A stretch of 64,000 nucleotides of DNA from Streptomyces sclerotialus (lineage in GTDB: Bacteria > Actinomycetota > Actinomycetes > Streptomycetales > Streptomycetaceae). Shown here one piece after another: positions 38,883-47,895 of the stretch (the first letter of the stretch is position 1; every line of letters starts with the position of its first letter). The notes under the pieces are model-generated. The model was not told the DNA's origin. It saw only the letters and a list, made by a program, of their open reading frames with translations, and did no database searches. The position numbers and the translations under genes are program-made. The stretch is taken from contig JODX01000016.1 in NCBI GenBank assembly GCA_000719105.1, positions 109,707 through 173,706 of the forward strand, read 5' to 3'.

Positions 38883-39968
38883 ATGGCGGACGCACTGCTC
38901 ACCGAGGAGGGCCGCGCTCCCGGTGCCCTTCTGACCACGGCCGCGGTGCCCGCGCAACGGCGACGGACCTACTGGCGGGACGCGCTCTCGCAGACCTTCG
39001 GTGCCGTGGACATCACCGTCCCCAGGGAGGTGCGTTCCGGGACCATCCGCACAGCTCCGCTCGGCTCCGTGCAGGTGATCACGGTGGACAGCGAGCCGCA
39101 GGACGCCCGGCGTTCGCGGCGGATGATCGCGCGGGGCGGCGAGGACGCGTACGTGGTCGTGAAGCTGCTGACCCGTGGAGCGGCCAGGATCGAGCAGGAC
39201 TCCCGCGACGCGGCCGTGCGGCCAGGTGAGGTCTTCGTGTACGACATGGCGCGTCCGGTGCGGCTGACCCTTCCCCGGTCCTTCCAGACGAAGTCCGTCG
39301 TTCTGCCTCGGCAGCTCCTCGGGCTCGACGAGTCCGACGTCCAGCGGATCACGGCCTCCCCCCTACGTCCCGACCAGGCACTCGGCGGACTGCTGTCCGT
39401 GCTGCTGTCCGGGCTGGCGGACAACGCGGCCTCGTACCGGCCGCACACCGGCGAGCTGCTCGCCCGCAACGTGGCGGACCTGCTGACCGTCCTGGCCGGG
39501 GAGCGGGCCGGCAGGCCTCCGCAGCAGTCACCGAGCGGCGACGCGACGACGGTGCTGCGGATCAAGGCGTTCATCGGCCGGCACCTCGCCGATCCCGGTC
39601 TCACCCCGGAGGCCGTCGCCCGCGCCCACCACATCTCCGTCCGCTACCTGCACAAGCTGTTCGAGAGCGAGGACACGACGGTCAGCCGCTGGATTCGCGG
39701 CCGCCGCCTGGAGGCCTGCCGGAAGGAGCTGACCGGCCGGCGGGCGGCGGACACCACCATCGCCGCGGTGGCGCACCGGTGGGGGTTCGCCAACGCCGCC
39801 CATTTCAGCCGGGTGTTCCGGGCCGCCTATGGGATGACCCCCACACAGTGGCGCGACCTCCACAGGCTGCAGCCGACACAGCCGCCGCAGCCGCCGCAGC
39901 CGCCACAGCCGTCCCGGGACGAGCAGTTGACCGAGGCGGATCGAGGCAGGCGAGGCAGGAGGACATGA
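38883..39968 (+). CDS. AraC-family regulator (NphR-like), first of two paralogues
   Basis: 361 residues. The N-terminal AraC-binding-like domain (RRTYWRDALSQTFGAVDITVP, then a cupin-like stretch with VRPGEVFVYDMARPVRLTLP) is followed by a C-terminal double HTH: LTPEAVARAHHISVRYLHKLFESEDTTVSRWIRGRRLEACRKEL and TTIAAVAHRWGFANAAHFSRVFRAAYGMTPTQWR. The tail has QP/PQ repeats (PTQPPQPPQPPQP). The ATG at 38883 is favoured over the adjacent GTG because GGAGG is 5 nt away. A paralogue follows 330 bp downstream. It probably controls the adjacent oxidoreductase genes. Confidence 0.9.
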   Translation: MADALLTEEGRAPGALLTTAAVPAQRRRTYWRDALSQTFGAVDITVPREVRSGTIRTAPLGSVQVITVDSEPQDARRSRRMIARGGEDAYVVVKLLTRGAARIEQDSRDAAVRPGEVFVYDMARPVRLTLPRSFQTKSVVLPRQLLGLDESDVQRITASPLRPDQALGGLLSVLLSGLADNAASYRPHTGELLARNVADLLTVLAGERAGRPPQQSPSGDATTVLRIKAFIGRHLADPGLTPEAVARAHHISVRYLHKLFESEDTTVSRWIRGRRLEACRKELTGRRAADTTIAAVAHRWGFANAAHFSRVFRAAYGMTPTQWRDLHRLQPTQPPQPPQPPQPSRDEQLTEADRGRRGRRT

Positions 39969-40177
39969 CTCAGCCGTATCCCGGTGCCGCCGACGGCACC
40001 TCGGTCGTCCACGAGGTCGTCGTGCACCTCGCCCTCGCGGACGAACCCGACGGAGAGGCATACGGCGTAGGGGTCCGTGTCGTCAGTAACGCAGCTCGGC
40101 GGGGAGCGGGACCGGGGGTGGGTCGGCGACGGGCACGGTCGAGCGGAACTGGTGGCGGGGAGCGAGTGAACGAGTGA
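39965..40177 (+). CDS. Small ORF translationally coupled to the AraC gene (hypothetical)
   Basis: 70 codons whose ATG overlaps the AraC stop (ATGA). MTQPYPGAADGTSVVHEVVVHLALADEPDGEAYGVGVRVV begins like an ordinary protein, but the second half is Arg/Gly-rich and could be out-of-frame sequence, so it may be the stump of a longer gene. No family recognised. It is included because of the stop-start overlap. Confidence 0.4.
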   Translation: MTQPYPGAADGTSVVHEVVVHLALADEPDGEAYGVGVRVVSNAARRGAGPGVGRRRARSSGTGGGERVNE

Positions 40178-40299
40178 GAGGGGGCCGAGCCCTCCCGTCC
40201 GGTCTTCATGTCCCGATATCCCGCGCGTTCACGCGATGTGCCGCCCCGGGTCCCGCTGAAACGGTGTCCGTGGAAGCAGCGGCTGGAAGGGCGGACGGC

Positions 40300-41370
40300 A
40301 TGTCACCGGCTTCACGCGGGTCGGAACCCGCAGGACGGCTCTCGGGCACTACCCCACACACGGAGACCCCGTACACCGAGACCCCGTACACGGAGATCCC
40401 GTACACGGACACTCACCCGGGAACCATCCGGACGTTCCGGCTCGGTCCTCTGCAGCTCACCACAGTGGAGGGCGGTCCCGTACGGATGGTGCGGCCGACG
40501 TGGTTGATCACATCCGGACCGGGCGAGCTCGGCGAGCCCCTGGTCGTCATGGCTCCGGCCGAGGGCGTCATCGCGGTCGAGCAGGACGGCAGGGCAGCCC
40601 AGGTGCACCTCGGGGACATCGTCTTCTGTGACCTGGCCCGCCCGGTACGCATCGGCTTCCCCTCCCCGTTCAGGACGAACTGCCTGGTTCTGCCGCGGCG
40701 GTTGCTGGGCCTGACGGAGTCCGGTCTGCGACGGCTGACCGCGGTTCCCGTCCGCCCCGACTCGACACCGGGCGCGCTGTTGTCACTCCTGCCGGCCAAG
40801 CTCGTGGACACGGCGTCGACGCTGCCCCCGGCCACCGGTGAGACGCTGGCGCGCCATGTCGTCGACCTGATGTCCGTCCTGGCCGAGGAGTGGCTGCACC
40901 AGGAGGCACAGGGAGTGCAGGGAGTACAGGGAGTACAGCGAGCACAAGGAGTACGAGAAGCGATGGCCGTGCCGGGCGCCGGACGGGAGCTGCTGCCGCG
41001 CGTCAAGCAGTTCATCGACCAGCATCTCGGCGACCCCCGTCTGACTCCCGAGGTCGTCGCCCGCGCCCACCGCATCTCCGTCCGCTACCTGCACAAGCTC
41101 TTCGAGCATGAGGACACCACGGTCGGCCGCTGGATCCAGCGTCGCCGGCTTCAGGAGTGCCGCCGTGAGCTGGCCCGCCACCGGACGGCGGGGCGGACCA
41201 TCGCCGCAGTGGCCCGCCAGTGGGGTTTCACCAGCGCAGCCCACTTCAGCCGCGCGTTCCGGACGATGTACGGGATGTCCCCCGCCGAGTGGCGGAACTT
41301 CACGCTCCGCGCCTCCTGTACACCTGACTCGGGCGGCGTGAACGAGCAGTACGGGGAAATGGCTGCCTGA
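40300..41370 (+). CDS. AraC-family regulator (NphR-like), second paralogue with a truncated N-domain
   Basis: 356 residues, closely related to the regulator at 38883 (GTIRTFRLGPLQLTTVEGG against GTIRTAPLGSVQVITVDSE; C-termini LTPEVVARAHRISVRYLHKLFEHEDTTVGRWIQRRRLQECRREL and TIAAVARQWGFTSAAHFSRAFRTMYGMSPAEWR). The first ~60 residues of the sensing domain are replaced by Thr/Pro/Tyr repeats from a 15-bp tandem repeat (40362-40411). A second repeat, GVQGVQGVQ, comes from a 9-bp unit near 40915. ATG at 40300 with GGAAGGG 8 nt upstream. A gene duplication with divergence of the effector domain is the simplest reading. Confidence 0.88.
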   Translation: MSPASRGSEPAGRLSGTTPHTETPYTETPYTEIPYTDTHPGTIRTFRLGPLQLTTVEGGPVRMVRPTWLITSGPGELGEPLVVMAPAEGVIAVEQDGRAAQVHLGDIVFCDLARPVRIGFPSPFRTNCLVLPRRLLGLTESGLRRLTAVPVRPDSTPGALLSLLPAKLVDTASTLPPATGETLARHVVDLMSVLAEEWLHQEAQGVQGVQGVQRAQGVREAMAVPGAGRELLPRVKQFIDQHLGDPRLTPEVVARAHRISVRYLHKLFEHEDTTVGRWIQRRRLQECRRELARHRTAGRTIAAVARQWGFTSAAHFSRAFRTMYGMSPAEWRNFTLRASCTPDSGGVNEQYGEMAA

Positions 41371-41392
41371 GGCCGCCCCGCCCCGCGCTCTC

Positions 41393-41424
41393 GCCTCCCC
41401 TCGCCTCCCCTCGCCTCCCCTCAC
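41393..41424. repeat. 10-bp tandem repeat before the LAL regulator gene
   Basis: TCGCCTCCCC is repeated three times and runs into degenerate CACCT units up to 41440. It lies in the 160-bp gap between the second AraC gene and the LAL regulator. Confidence 0.7.
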
Positions 41425-41530
41425 CTCACCTCACCTCCGAAGACCTCCCGCACCGCCACTGAGTTCCGTTACTGAACTGCGGATTTGCGATAGTGGTCAG
41501 TCGGTGGCGGTGGGAGTACGGAGGTCGGTC

Positions 41531-44356
41531 GTGGCGGGGACAGACGGAGCGCTGTCCAGGAACGGTCTGCGCGGCCGGGAGGCCGAGCTGGAGGAGCTGC
41601 GGGCGCTGGTCGCCTCGGTGGCCCGTACCGGCGGCGGGGCGCTGGCCCTGATCGAGGGTGAAGCGGGCATCGGCAAGACGGCGGTGCTCGGCGAGATCGC
41701 CGCCGGGGCTCGGGCGAAGGGATTCTGCGTCGCCCTGGGCAAGGCCGACGAACTGCACCATCTCGTACCGCTCTCGTCCCTCATGGACTCTCTGACGGAC
41801 GGTGACCGGCCGCTGCTGTCCGCCAATGCCTTCGCCGGCCTCGCTCGCGGTCACGATCAGCGGATCTGGCTGGTGGAGAGCCTGGCGGAGGCGATCGAGG
41901 CCAGGGCCGAGACGGAACCGGTGCTGATCGGCCTGGACGACGTGCAGTGGGCCGACCCGTTGAGCCGGTTCGCCCTGCAGCAGTTGCCGGCCCGGCTGCG
42001 GACCTCGCCGGTGCTGTGGGTGCTGGCCCGGCGGCAGGGCCCGGCGGGAGCGGTGGACGAGATCGTCGCGGGGGCGGGCGGCACCCTCCCGGCAGTCACC
42101 GTGCGGCTCGGGCCGTTGTCCGGTGCGGCCATCGGGCAGCTGGCCCGCGACGCCCTGGGCTGCACCGTCGACGAGCGGGTGCGCGAGTTGCTCGACGGAG
42201 CGGGCGGGAACCCGTTCCTCGCGGTCGAGATGCTCGCGGGGTTGCGGTCCCTGGTCATCGGCCCCTCGGCCGAGTCGAAGTCGGCACCTGTGACGAAAGC
42301 GGAGTCGGCTTCGGGGTCGGCGCCGACGCCGGTCTCGGTGCCTCCCGGGCTCGTGACGGGCGTACGCGGCAGGCTCGGCTCCCTGCAACCCGGCACGCTG
42401 CACTTCCTCCAGATGGGGTCGGTACTGGGGCGCCGCTTCCGGTTCCACGACGCCGCCGCACTGTGCGGCCGGCCGCCGGCCGCGCTGCTCGGCGAACTGG
42501 ACGAGGCGATACGCGCCGGACTGCTCGACGACGACGGCGATTCCCTGGCCTTCCGGCACGATCTGCTGCGTCAGGCGGTCTACGCGGACATCCCGCCGTC
42601 GGCCCGCAAGGCCCTGCACCGGGACGCCGCCCGGCATCTCGTCGCCGCCGGTCACCAGCCCATCGACGCCGTGTCGCATGTGCTCATGGGTGCCCTGCCC
42701 GGGGACGAGGAAGCGGTGGCACTGCTGCGGCGGGCCGCCGACGACGTACTGCCGGTGACGCCGGGCCTCGCGGCCGACCTGCTGACCCGTGCCCTGGAGC
42801 TGCTGCCGTCCCAGCGGCCGGTGCCGGCCCGCTTCGCCGTGGGAGAGCAGGCGATCGTCTCCCTGACCCGGGCCGGCCGGAACCGGGAGGCGCTGACGAC
42901 CGGGGACCGGCTCCTCGCCCTGCGGCCTCCCCTCGACGTGTTCGCCCGCCTCCAGGCCGCGCTCGGCGACACCCTGTGGAACCTGGACCGCGCCGAGGAG
43001 CTGCGCCGCCGGATCGAGAGCACCCTCGCGCTCGGGGGGACCCCGCCGGACATCGGGGCGAGGCTGGCCGCGCTGCGGGCGCTGGCCCTGTCCCGCGGGG
43101 ACGACCTTGGCGCGGCGCGCACGGCCGGGGAGAGCGCCCTGCGCGACGCCACCGCGACCGGTGACCGGCAGGCGCACGTCCAGGCCCTGTTCGCACTCGG
43201 CGAGATCGCCCTCAACGCCGGTGAGAACGCCGCCGCGCTCGCGCACTTCACCGCGCTCAGCGCCGTCGATCCCGCTTATCTGCCCGAGGAGATCGTCGCC
43301 CACCAGCACCTGGACGACTTCACGACCGGCGAACTGCTGCTCCGCGGCGCGGCACCGCAGGGCGCGTCGCCCCGCCAGGCCATGCTGCTGTGGGCCCAGG
43401 GCCAGCAGCACCTGGGCCTCGGACGGCTGGACGACGCGGAGGCCGACTTCGTGACCATGGAGCGCCTGGAGGACGACGTACAGGTACCGGTGCAGCAGGT
43501 GAACGCCCGGGTGATCCGCTCCTGGATCGCCCTGCTGCGCGGTGACCGGGAGGCGGCGCGCCGCGAACTGACCGCCGCGCGCGAGCGGCTGGCGGCGAAG
43601 CCCAACCCGGGCAATACGGCCGTGGTGCGTTTCCTGGAAGCGGTGCACGCCGACGCGGACGGGAACACCGCGCTCGCCCTCGACAGGCTCCACCAGGTGC
43701 AGCGGGACGACTCCTTCATGCGCTGGCGGCTGCTGCGCACCTCGGTGGACGACGCGGTCCGTATCGCCCTGCGGGGCGCGGACCGCCGGCTCGCCGAGGA
43801 CCTGGCCGCCCAGGCCGAGGCCCATGCCGTACGCAACCCGGGCGTGCCCACCGCCACGGGGCTGGCCGCCCGGGTGTTCGGGCTGGTGGCGGACGACCTG
43901 CCCGCGCTGGAACGTTCCGTGGTGCTGCTCGGCGCGGGCCCCAGGCCACTGCCGCGTGCCACCGCCCAGGCCGATCTGGGGCAGGCGCTGCTAACGGCGG
44001 GCCGGCGGCAGGAGGCCGTGGACGCCCTGACGCATGCACGCGTCTCGTTCACCGAGTCGGGTGCGCATGCCGCGGCGGCGCGCGTGCAGCGCGTACTGGA
44101 GAGCGCGGGCACCGCCGGCGGCCGCCGGGGAGCCGACGGGCGGGGCCGCCCGGTCCAGGGCTGGAGGGCGCTGACGGCGTCGGAGAGGAAGGTCGCCCGC
44201 CTGATCGCCGAGGGACACACCAACCGGTCGGCCGCCGAAGCGCTCGTCGTCTCGCCGCACACCGTCAACACCCATCTGACGTCCGTGTTCCGCAAGCTGT
44301 CGGTCAACTCCCGGGTCCAGCTGGCCAACCTGGTCATGGCCCTGCCCGGCGACTGA
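41531..44356 (+). CDS. LAL-type LuxR regulator with an AAA ATPase domain
   Basis: 941-residue large ATP-binding LuxR regulator. Near the N-terminus: GREAELEELRALV, Walker A EGEAGIGKTAV (42-52) and Walker B VLIGLDDVQWADP. A long TPR-like helical middle follows, and a LuxR/GerE HTH fills the last 60 residues (LTASERKVARLIAEGHTNRSAAEALVVSPHTVNTHLTSVFRKLSV). LAL proteins are pathway-specific activators in macrolide clusters and sugar utilisation. GTG at 41531 is chosen for its GGAGG 6 nt upstream. Likely targets are the flanking redox genes or the following hydrolase. It is the fourth regulator within 16 kb. Confidence 0.92.
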   Translation: MAGTDGALSRNGLRGREAELEELRALVASVARTGGGALALIEGEAGIGKTAVLGEIAAGARAKGFCVALGKADELHHLVPLSSLMDSLTDGDRPLLSANAFAGLARGHDQRIWLVESLAEAIEARAETEPVLIGLDDVQWADPLSRFALQQLPARLRTSPVLWVLARRQGPAGAVDEIVAGAGGTLPAVTVRLGPLSGAAIGQLARDALGCTVDERVRELLDGAGGNPFLAVEMLAGLRSLVIGPSAESKSAPVTKAESASGSAPTPVSVPPGLVTGVRGRLGSLQPGTLHFLQMGSVLGRRFRFHDAAALCGRPPAALLGELDEAIRAGLLDDDGDSLAFRHDLLRQAVYADIPPSARKALHRDAARHLVAAGHQPIDAVSHVLMGALPGDEEAVALLRRAADDVLPVTPGLAADLLTRALELLPSQRPVPARFAVGEQAIVSLTRAGRNREALTTGDRLLALRPPLDVFARLQAALGDTLWNLDRAEELRRRIESTLALGGTPPDIGARLAALRALALSRGDDLGAARTAGESALRDATATGDRQAHVQALFALGEIALNAGENAAALAHFTALSAVDPAYLPEEIVAHQHLDDFTTGELLLRGAAPQGASPRQAMLLWAQGQQHLGLGRLDDAEADFVTMERLEDDVQVPVQQVNARVIRSWIALLRGDREAARRELTAARERLAAKPNPGNTAVVRFLEAVHADADGNTALALDRLHQVQRDDSFMRWRLLRTSVDDAVRIALRGADRRLAEDLAAQAEAHAVRNPGVPTATGLAARVFGLVADDLPALERSVVLLGAGPRPLPRATAQADLGQALLTAGRRQEAVDALTHARVSFTESGAHAAAARVQRVLESAGTAGGRRGADGRGRPVQGWRALTASERKVARLIAEGHTNRSAAEALVVSPHTVNTHLTSVFRKLSVNSRVQLANLVMALPGD

Positions 44357-44473
44357 GCAGGGGCCTTCGTACGGGCGACCGGGCGACCGGGCGAGGGCAT
44401 TGGTACGTTCGCGCGATGCCGGCGCCGCCGCCGGAGGGTTGGCTTGGGGCACTCCCGACCGAAGGTCCCCGAC

Positions 44474-45211
44474 ATGCCCGGCAACACCCTCCGACCAGCG
44501 GCCGTCGTGCTCGTGCACGGGGCGTTCGCCCACTCCTCGTCCTGGGCGCGGGTCGCCGGCCTGCTGCGTACCGCGGGGCTTTCAGTGCACACCCCGGCGA
44601 ACCCGCTGCGCGGCCTTGCCCGCGACGCGGCCCACCTGGGAGGTCTGGTACGCCGCATCCAGGCCCCGGTCGTCCTGGTAGGCCACGGCTACGGCGGCGC
44701 CGTCGTCACCCAGGCCGCCACCGCTTCCGACAACGTCGTCGCCCTGTGCTACGTCGCGGCGTTCGGCCTCGACGCCGGGGAATGCGTACGGGACGTCACC
44801 GGCCGCTTCGCCCCCATGCCGTTGGCGGACACGGCCCTCACCACCGTCCTCCCCAGCCCCTCGGCCGCCGGGCGGGGCCACGGCCTCTATCTGCGCGCGG
44901 ACCTTTTCCCGCAGGTGTACGCCGCCGATCTGCCGGCCTCGGCGGGCAGCGCGCTCGCGATGGCGCAACGGCCGCTCGCCCGAAGGGCGCTGACCGACGG
45001 GGCGTGCCCGCCGGCTTGGGCTTCCCTGCCGTCCTGGTACGCCATCGCGACCGCCGACCGACTGCTCAACCCGACCGCCCAGCGGTTCATGGCCCAGCGC
45101 ATGGCGGCCACCGAGCATGCGGTGGACGGGTCGCACGCCGTGCTGCTGTCTCGGCCCGAGGCGGTGGCGGCGATGATCGGGGAGGCCGCGGAACGGGGAT
45201 CCGGCCGGTAG
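44474..45211 (+). CDS. Alpha/beta hydrolase-fold protein lacking the nucleophilic serine
   Basis: 245 residues of the small esterase/hydroxynitrile-lyase-like subgroup: VVLVHGAFAHSSSWARV (oxyanion loop), the elbow VLVGHGYGGAVVTQ, Asp in IATADRLLNP and His in VDGSHAVLLSRPE. The elbow normally reads GHSYGG. Here codon 72 is GGC (44687-44689), one base from the Ser codon AGC, so the nucleophile is Gly and ester hydrolysis is not expected. The rest of the fold is intact, suggesting a recent loss, a binding role or a serine-independent reaction. ATG with GAAGG 8 nt upstream. Confidence 0.85.
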   Translation: MPGNTLRPAAVVLVHGAFAHSSSWARVAGLLRTAGLSVHTPANPLRGLARDAAHLGGLVRRIQAPVVLVGHGYGGAVVTQAATASDNVVALCYVAAFGLDAGECVRDVTGRFAPMPLADTALTTVLPSPSAAGRGHGLYLRADLFPQVYAADLPASAGSALAMAQRPLARRALTDGACPPAWASLPSWYAIATADRLLNPTAQRFMAQRMAATEHAVDGSHAVLLSRPEAVAAMIGEAAERGSGR

Positions 45212-45280
45212 CGGGCACCCTCCCTCCTCGGTCCCGCCCTCGCCCGCCGCTTACGATGAACGGGTCACCATGGGGTTCCC

Positions 45281-45294
45281 GTGAGTCGACTCAC
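45281..45294. promoter_or_regulatory. Perfect palindrome GTGAGTCGACTCAC before the sugar-binding lipoprotein gene
   Basis: A 14-bp perfect palindrome lies about 25 bp after a TACGAT -10-like box (45252-45257) and 57 bp before the ATG. GTGA...TCAC half-sites recall BldD- or GntR-type operators. The regulator is unidentified. Confidence 0.45.
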
Positions 45295-45350
45295 GCCTCC
45301 GCACGTGACGTTCCCGTACCCCCGTACATGTCACTCAGGAGGGCACCACC

Positions 45351-46619
45351 ATGGGCTCAGCGGCCGGACCGGCGACACGGCGGACAGCCGCTCTTCTCGT
45401 CACGGCCGCCCTGGTGGGGGCCGCCACCGGCTGCGGAACCGAAACCGGCAGTGGTGACGGCACCGGTACCGGTACCGGCGGCAAGGTCACCACCATCACC
45501 GCGCTCGACTACTACACCGACAGCACCGAGCACGCCCAGTGGGGCGAACGCCTCGACGCCTGCGGCAGGACGGCCGGCGTCCAGGTCGAGCACCGCAGCG
45601 TCCCGGCGCCGCAGCTCGTGCCCACGGTGCTGCGGCAGGCGTCCGCCCGGACGCTGCCGGACCTGCTGATGCTGGACAACCCCGACGTGCAGCGGATCGC
45701 GCAGACCGGCGCGCTGACCCCGCTGGAGCAGTACGGCATCGACACCGACGGCTACACCGAGGGCATCCTCGCGGCGGGGACCCACGAGGACCGGCTGTAC
45801 GGACTGGCCCCCGCCGTCAACACGGTCGTCCTCTTCTACAACAAGGACATGCTCGACGAGGCGGGCGTCGCCGTGCCCCGCACCTGGGACGAACTGAAGA
45901 AGGCGGCGGCCGAGCTGACCCGCCCCGGCCGCTACGGCCTGGCGCTCGACGCGGACCCCACCTTCGAGAGCAGCTTCCAGTTCCTGCCCTTCCTGTGGTC
46001 CAACGGCGGGACGGAGACGGAGCTGGACAGCCCGCAGGCCGCGCAGGCCCTCCAGCTCTGGGTCGACCTGCTCGAGAGCGGTTCCATGTCGAAGTCGGTG
46101 CTGACCTGGAACCAGGCCGACGTGCACGACCGGTTCGCGGCGGGCAAGGCGGCGATGATGGTCAACGGTCCCTGGCGGATCGCGGACCTGAACAAGAACA
46201 AGGACCTGCGCTGGGGGATGGCTCCCCTGCCCGTCCGCCAGGAAGGACAGACCCTCGTCACACCGCTCGGCGGCGAGATGTGGACGGTTCCGCAGACCGG
46301 TTCCGAGGCGCGGCAGGAGAAGGCCGCCCGGGTACTCGCCTGCCTCAACGGCCCGGACAACATGCTCAAGGTGGCCGGGCAGTACTTCACCGTGCCGTCG
46401 CGCACGACGGTGGCCGCGGAGTACGCCGAGCAGGCACCGTCGATGAACGCCCTCGTCGACAGCGTCGCGACGGCCCGGTCCCGTACCGGCCGGCTCGGTG
46501 CCAGGTGGCCGAAGGCGGCGACCGGGATCTACACGGCGATCCAGTCCGCGCTGACGGGCGAGGAGACGCCTGAGGAAGCGCTCGAGCGCGCGCAGCGCAT
46601 CGCGACCGCCGGTTCCTGA
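45351..46619 (+). CDS. Sugar-binding lipoprotein of a CUT1 ABC importer (orphan)
   Basis: Extracytoplasmic solute-binding protein family 1, 422 residues. The signal peptide ends in a lipobox-like ATGC (Cys about 28), followed by a Gly/Thr linker (GTGTGTGG). The maltose-binding-like fold shows RTLPDLLMLDNPDVQRIAQTGALTPLEQY, FYNKDMLDEAGVAVPRTWDELKKAA, FAAGKAAMMVNGPW and LGGEMWTVPQTG. GGAGG upstream of the ATG. No permease or ATPase gene follows, so it must work with membrane partners encoded elsewhere or act as a sensor. A 20-bp tandem repeat begins inside its stop region. Confidence 0.9.
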   Translation: MGSAAGPATRRTAALLVTAALVGAATGCGTETGSGDGTGTGTGGKVTTITALDYYTDSTEHAQWGERLDACGRTAGVQVEHRSVPAPQLVPTVLRQASARTLPDLLMLDNPDVQRIAQTGALTPLEQYGIDTDGYTEGILAAGTHEDRLYGLAPAVNTVVLFYNKDMLDEAGVAVPRTWDELKKAAAELTRPGRYGLALDADPTFESSFQFLPFLWSNGGTETELDSPQAAQALQLWVDLLESGSMSKSVLTWNQADVHDRFAAGKAAMMVNGPWRIADLNKNKDLRWGMAPLPVRQEGQTLVTPLGGEMWTVPQTGSEARQEKAARVLACLNGPDNMLKVAGQYFTVPSRTTVAAEYAEQAPSMNALVDSVATARSRTGRLGARWPKAATGIYTAIQSALTGEETPEEALERAQRIATAGS

Positions 46620-46700
46620 GACTGCTCACCGGTCACCGGTCCTGAGACCGCTCGCCGGTTCCTGAGACCGCTCGCCGGTTCCTGAGACCGCTCGCCGGGT
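46612..46700. repeat. 20-bp tandem repeat starting at the stop of the sugar-binding gene
   Basis: About 4.4 copies of a 20-bp unit (CCTGAGACCGCTCGCCGGTT and variants). The first copy includes the last codons and TGA of the gene (46617-46619) and the last three are nearly exact (46641-46700). The array seems to have grown from the gene end. Confidence 0.85.
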
Positions 46701-46884
46701 GCTCCCGGTCTCCGGCGCACTCGTGGCGCACTCGTGGCGCACTCCGGCGCTGAACCACCCTCCGTTCACCAAGGCTTCCGCGGTTGTCGGTCCGGGCTTC
46801 GTCCGGCCCGGCGCCGGAGACGGCTACCGTGCGCCGGATCCGCGCCCTGGGCGGCGCGGGGCCGTTTCACAAGGGGGGATTCCT

Positions 46885-47666
46885 GTGTTCGTACTGGCCA
46901 TTGTGCTGCTCATCACCGCGCTGGTGCTTCTTCTCGTCGGGCGCGGCCAGACCACCGCGGGCTGGAAGCTCGGAGCGGCGCTCAGCGCCGTGGCGGGCGT
47001 GCTGGCAGGCGCCTTCGCCTGTGTCCATGTCGTGAGCGCCGCCGAGGTCGGTGTTCCGGTGACCTTCGGCAGAATCGGCACGCCACTGATGTCGGGCATG
47101 CATTTCAAGTCGCCGTTCACCGACGTCACGGCCTTCTCCACCCGCCCGGTGGACCTCAACCTCAACGACAAAAACACGGTCGAGGTCCGCTCCTCGCAGG
47201 GTGGCCTGCTCTACGCGGACGTCACCATCAAGTGGGCCGTGGTGCCGGCCGAGGCGGTCGAGCTCTACCGGCTGGCGGGCAGCGAGGAAGCCGTCGAGGA
47301 GCGGCTGGTACTGCCGGACAGCCGCGAGATCATCCGCAACGTCTTCGCGCAGCACACCAGCGAGGAGGGCTACGCATCCGCCCGCGAGGAGATCGGCGCG
47401 GAGATCGCCGACCTCGTGAAGGAGCGACTGGCACCCCGCGGGATCGACGTCACCTCCGTCAACCTGCGCAATGTCAAGCCGTCGAAGGAGCTGCAGGAGC
47501 AGATCGACAAGAAGATCCAGCAGGAGCAGGCCACCGAGCGGGCCACCGAAGCGTCGCGTACGGCCGAGGCGGAGGCCGAGCGCAGAAGGCCCACCCGGTG
47601 TACACGGTGCCGTGCGGTACCGACTCGGACGGCACGCCGGTCATCGTGGACGGCACCAAGAACTGA
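46885..47666 (+). pseudogene. SPFH/Band 7 (prohibitin-like) gene with internal deletion and frameshift
   Basis: The start is sound: GTG at 46885 after AAGGGGGGA, two TM helices (MFVLAIVLLITALVLLLVG and LSAVAGVLAGAFACVHVV), then an SPFH domain (VGVPVTFGRIGTPLMSGMHFKSPFTDVTAFSTRPVDLNL, YADVTIKWAVVPAEAVELYRLAG, ELQEQIDKKIQQEQATERATEASRTAEAEAER). At 47585 the frame breaks. The proper C-terminus (VYTVPCGTDSDGTPVIVDGTKN, stop 47664-47666) is in another frame and the coiled-coil segment before it is missing. As it stands, translation would continue in the wrong frame to 47895. SPFH proteins scaffold membrane microdomains. Confidence 0.8.
47465..47584 (+). repeat. 120-bp SPFH-derived repeat, copy 1 (in place)
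   Basis: 119 of 120 bases are identical to 55991-56110. This copy is in the SPFH reading frame and ends exactly where that gene breaks. Confidence 0.92.
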
Positions 47667-47736
47667 GCCGCCGCAGGCTGAATCCGATTGCTGGTGCGAT
47701 GGGCCCGGTGGCGCACCGCATGTCGGTACGGGGGTG

Positions 47737-47895
47737 ATGGCTGTGTCCGTCATCACCCGCCACGTCCGCCTCCGACTCGACCAAGCCGAAACAGCCCGAT
47801 CCGCCCTCAGCCCCGCAGATCGCGACCGGTACATCGACATCACCATCGAAGAAACACTCAACGCAGCCCAGAGCCCCGCCTCGGGTCAGAACTGA
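47737..47895 (+). CDS. Small hypothetical ORF (52 aa)
   Basis: MAVSVITRHVRLRLDQAETARSALSPADRDRYIDITIEETLNAAQS has the composition and predicted helix of a real small protein. ATG at 47737 follows a GGGGG tract. The SPFH deletion has put the upstream reading frame in phase with it, so a fused product is possible. No family recognised. Confidence 0.4.
   Translation: MAVSVITRHVRLRLDQAETARSALSPADRDRYIDITIEETLNAAQSPASGQN

Noticed and set aside
46885..47895. A 336-residue SPFH protein as a single intact gene
   Set aside because: The last ~100 residues come from a frame opened by a deletion; the family C-terminus (VYTVPCGTDSDG...) is found in another frame.
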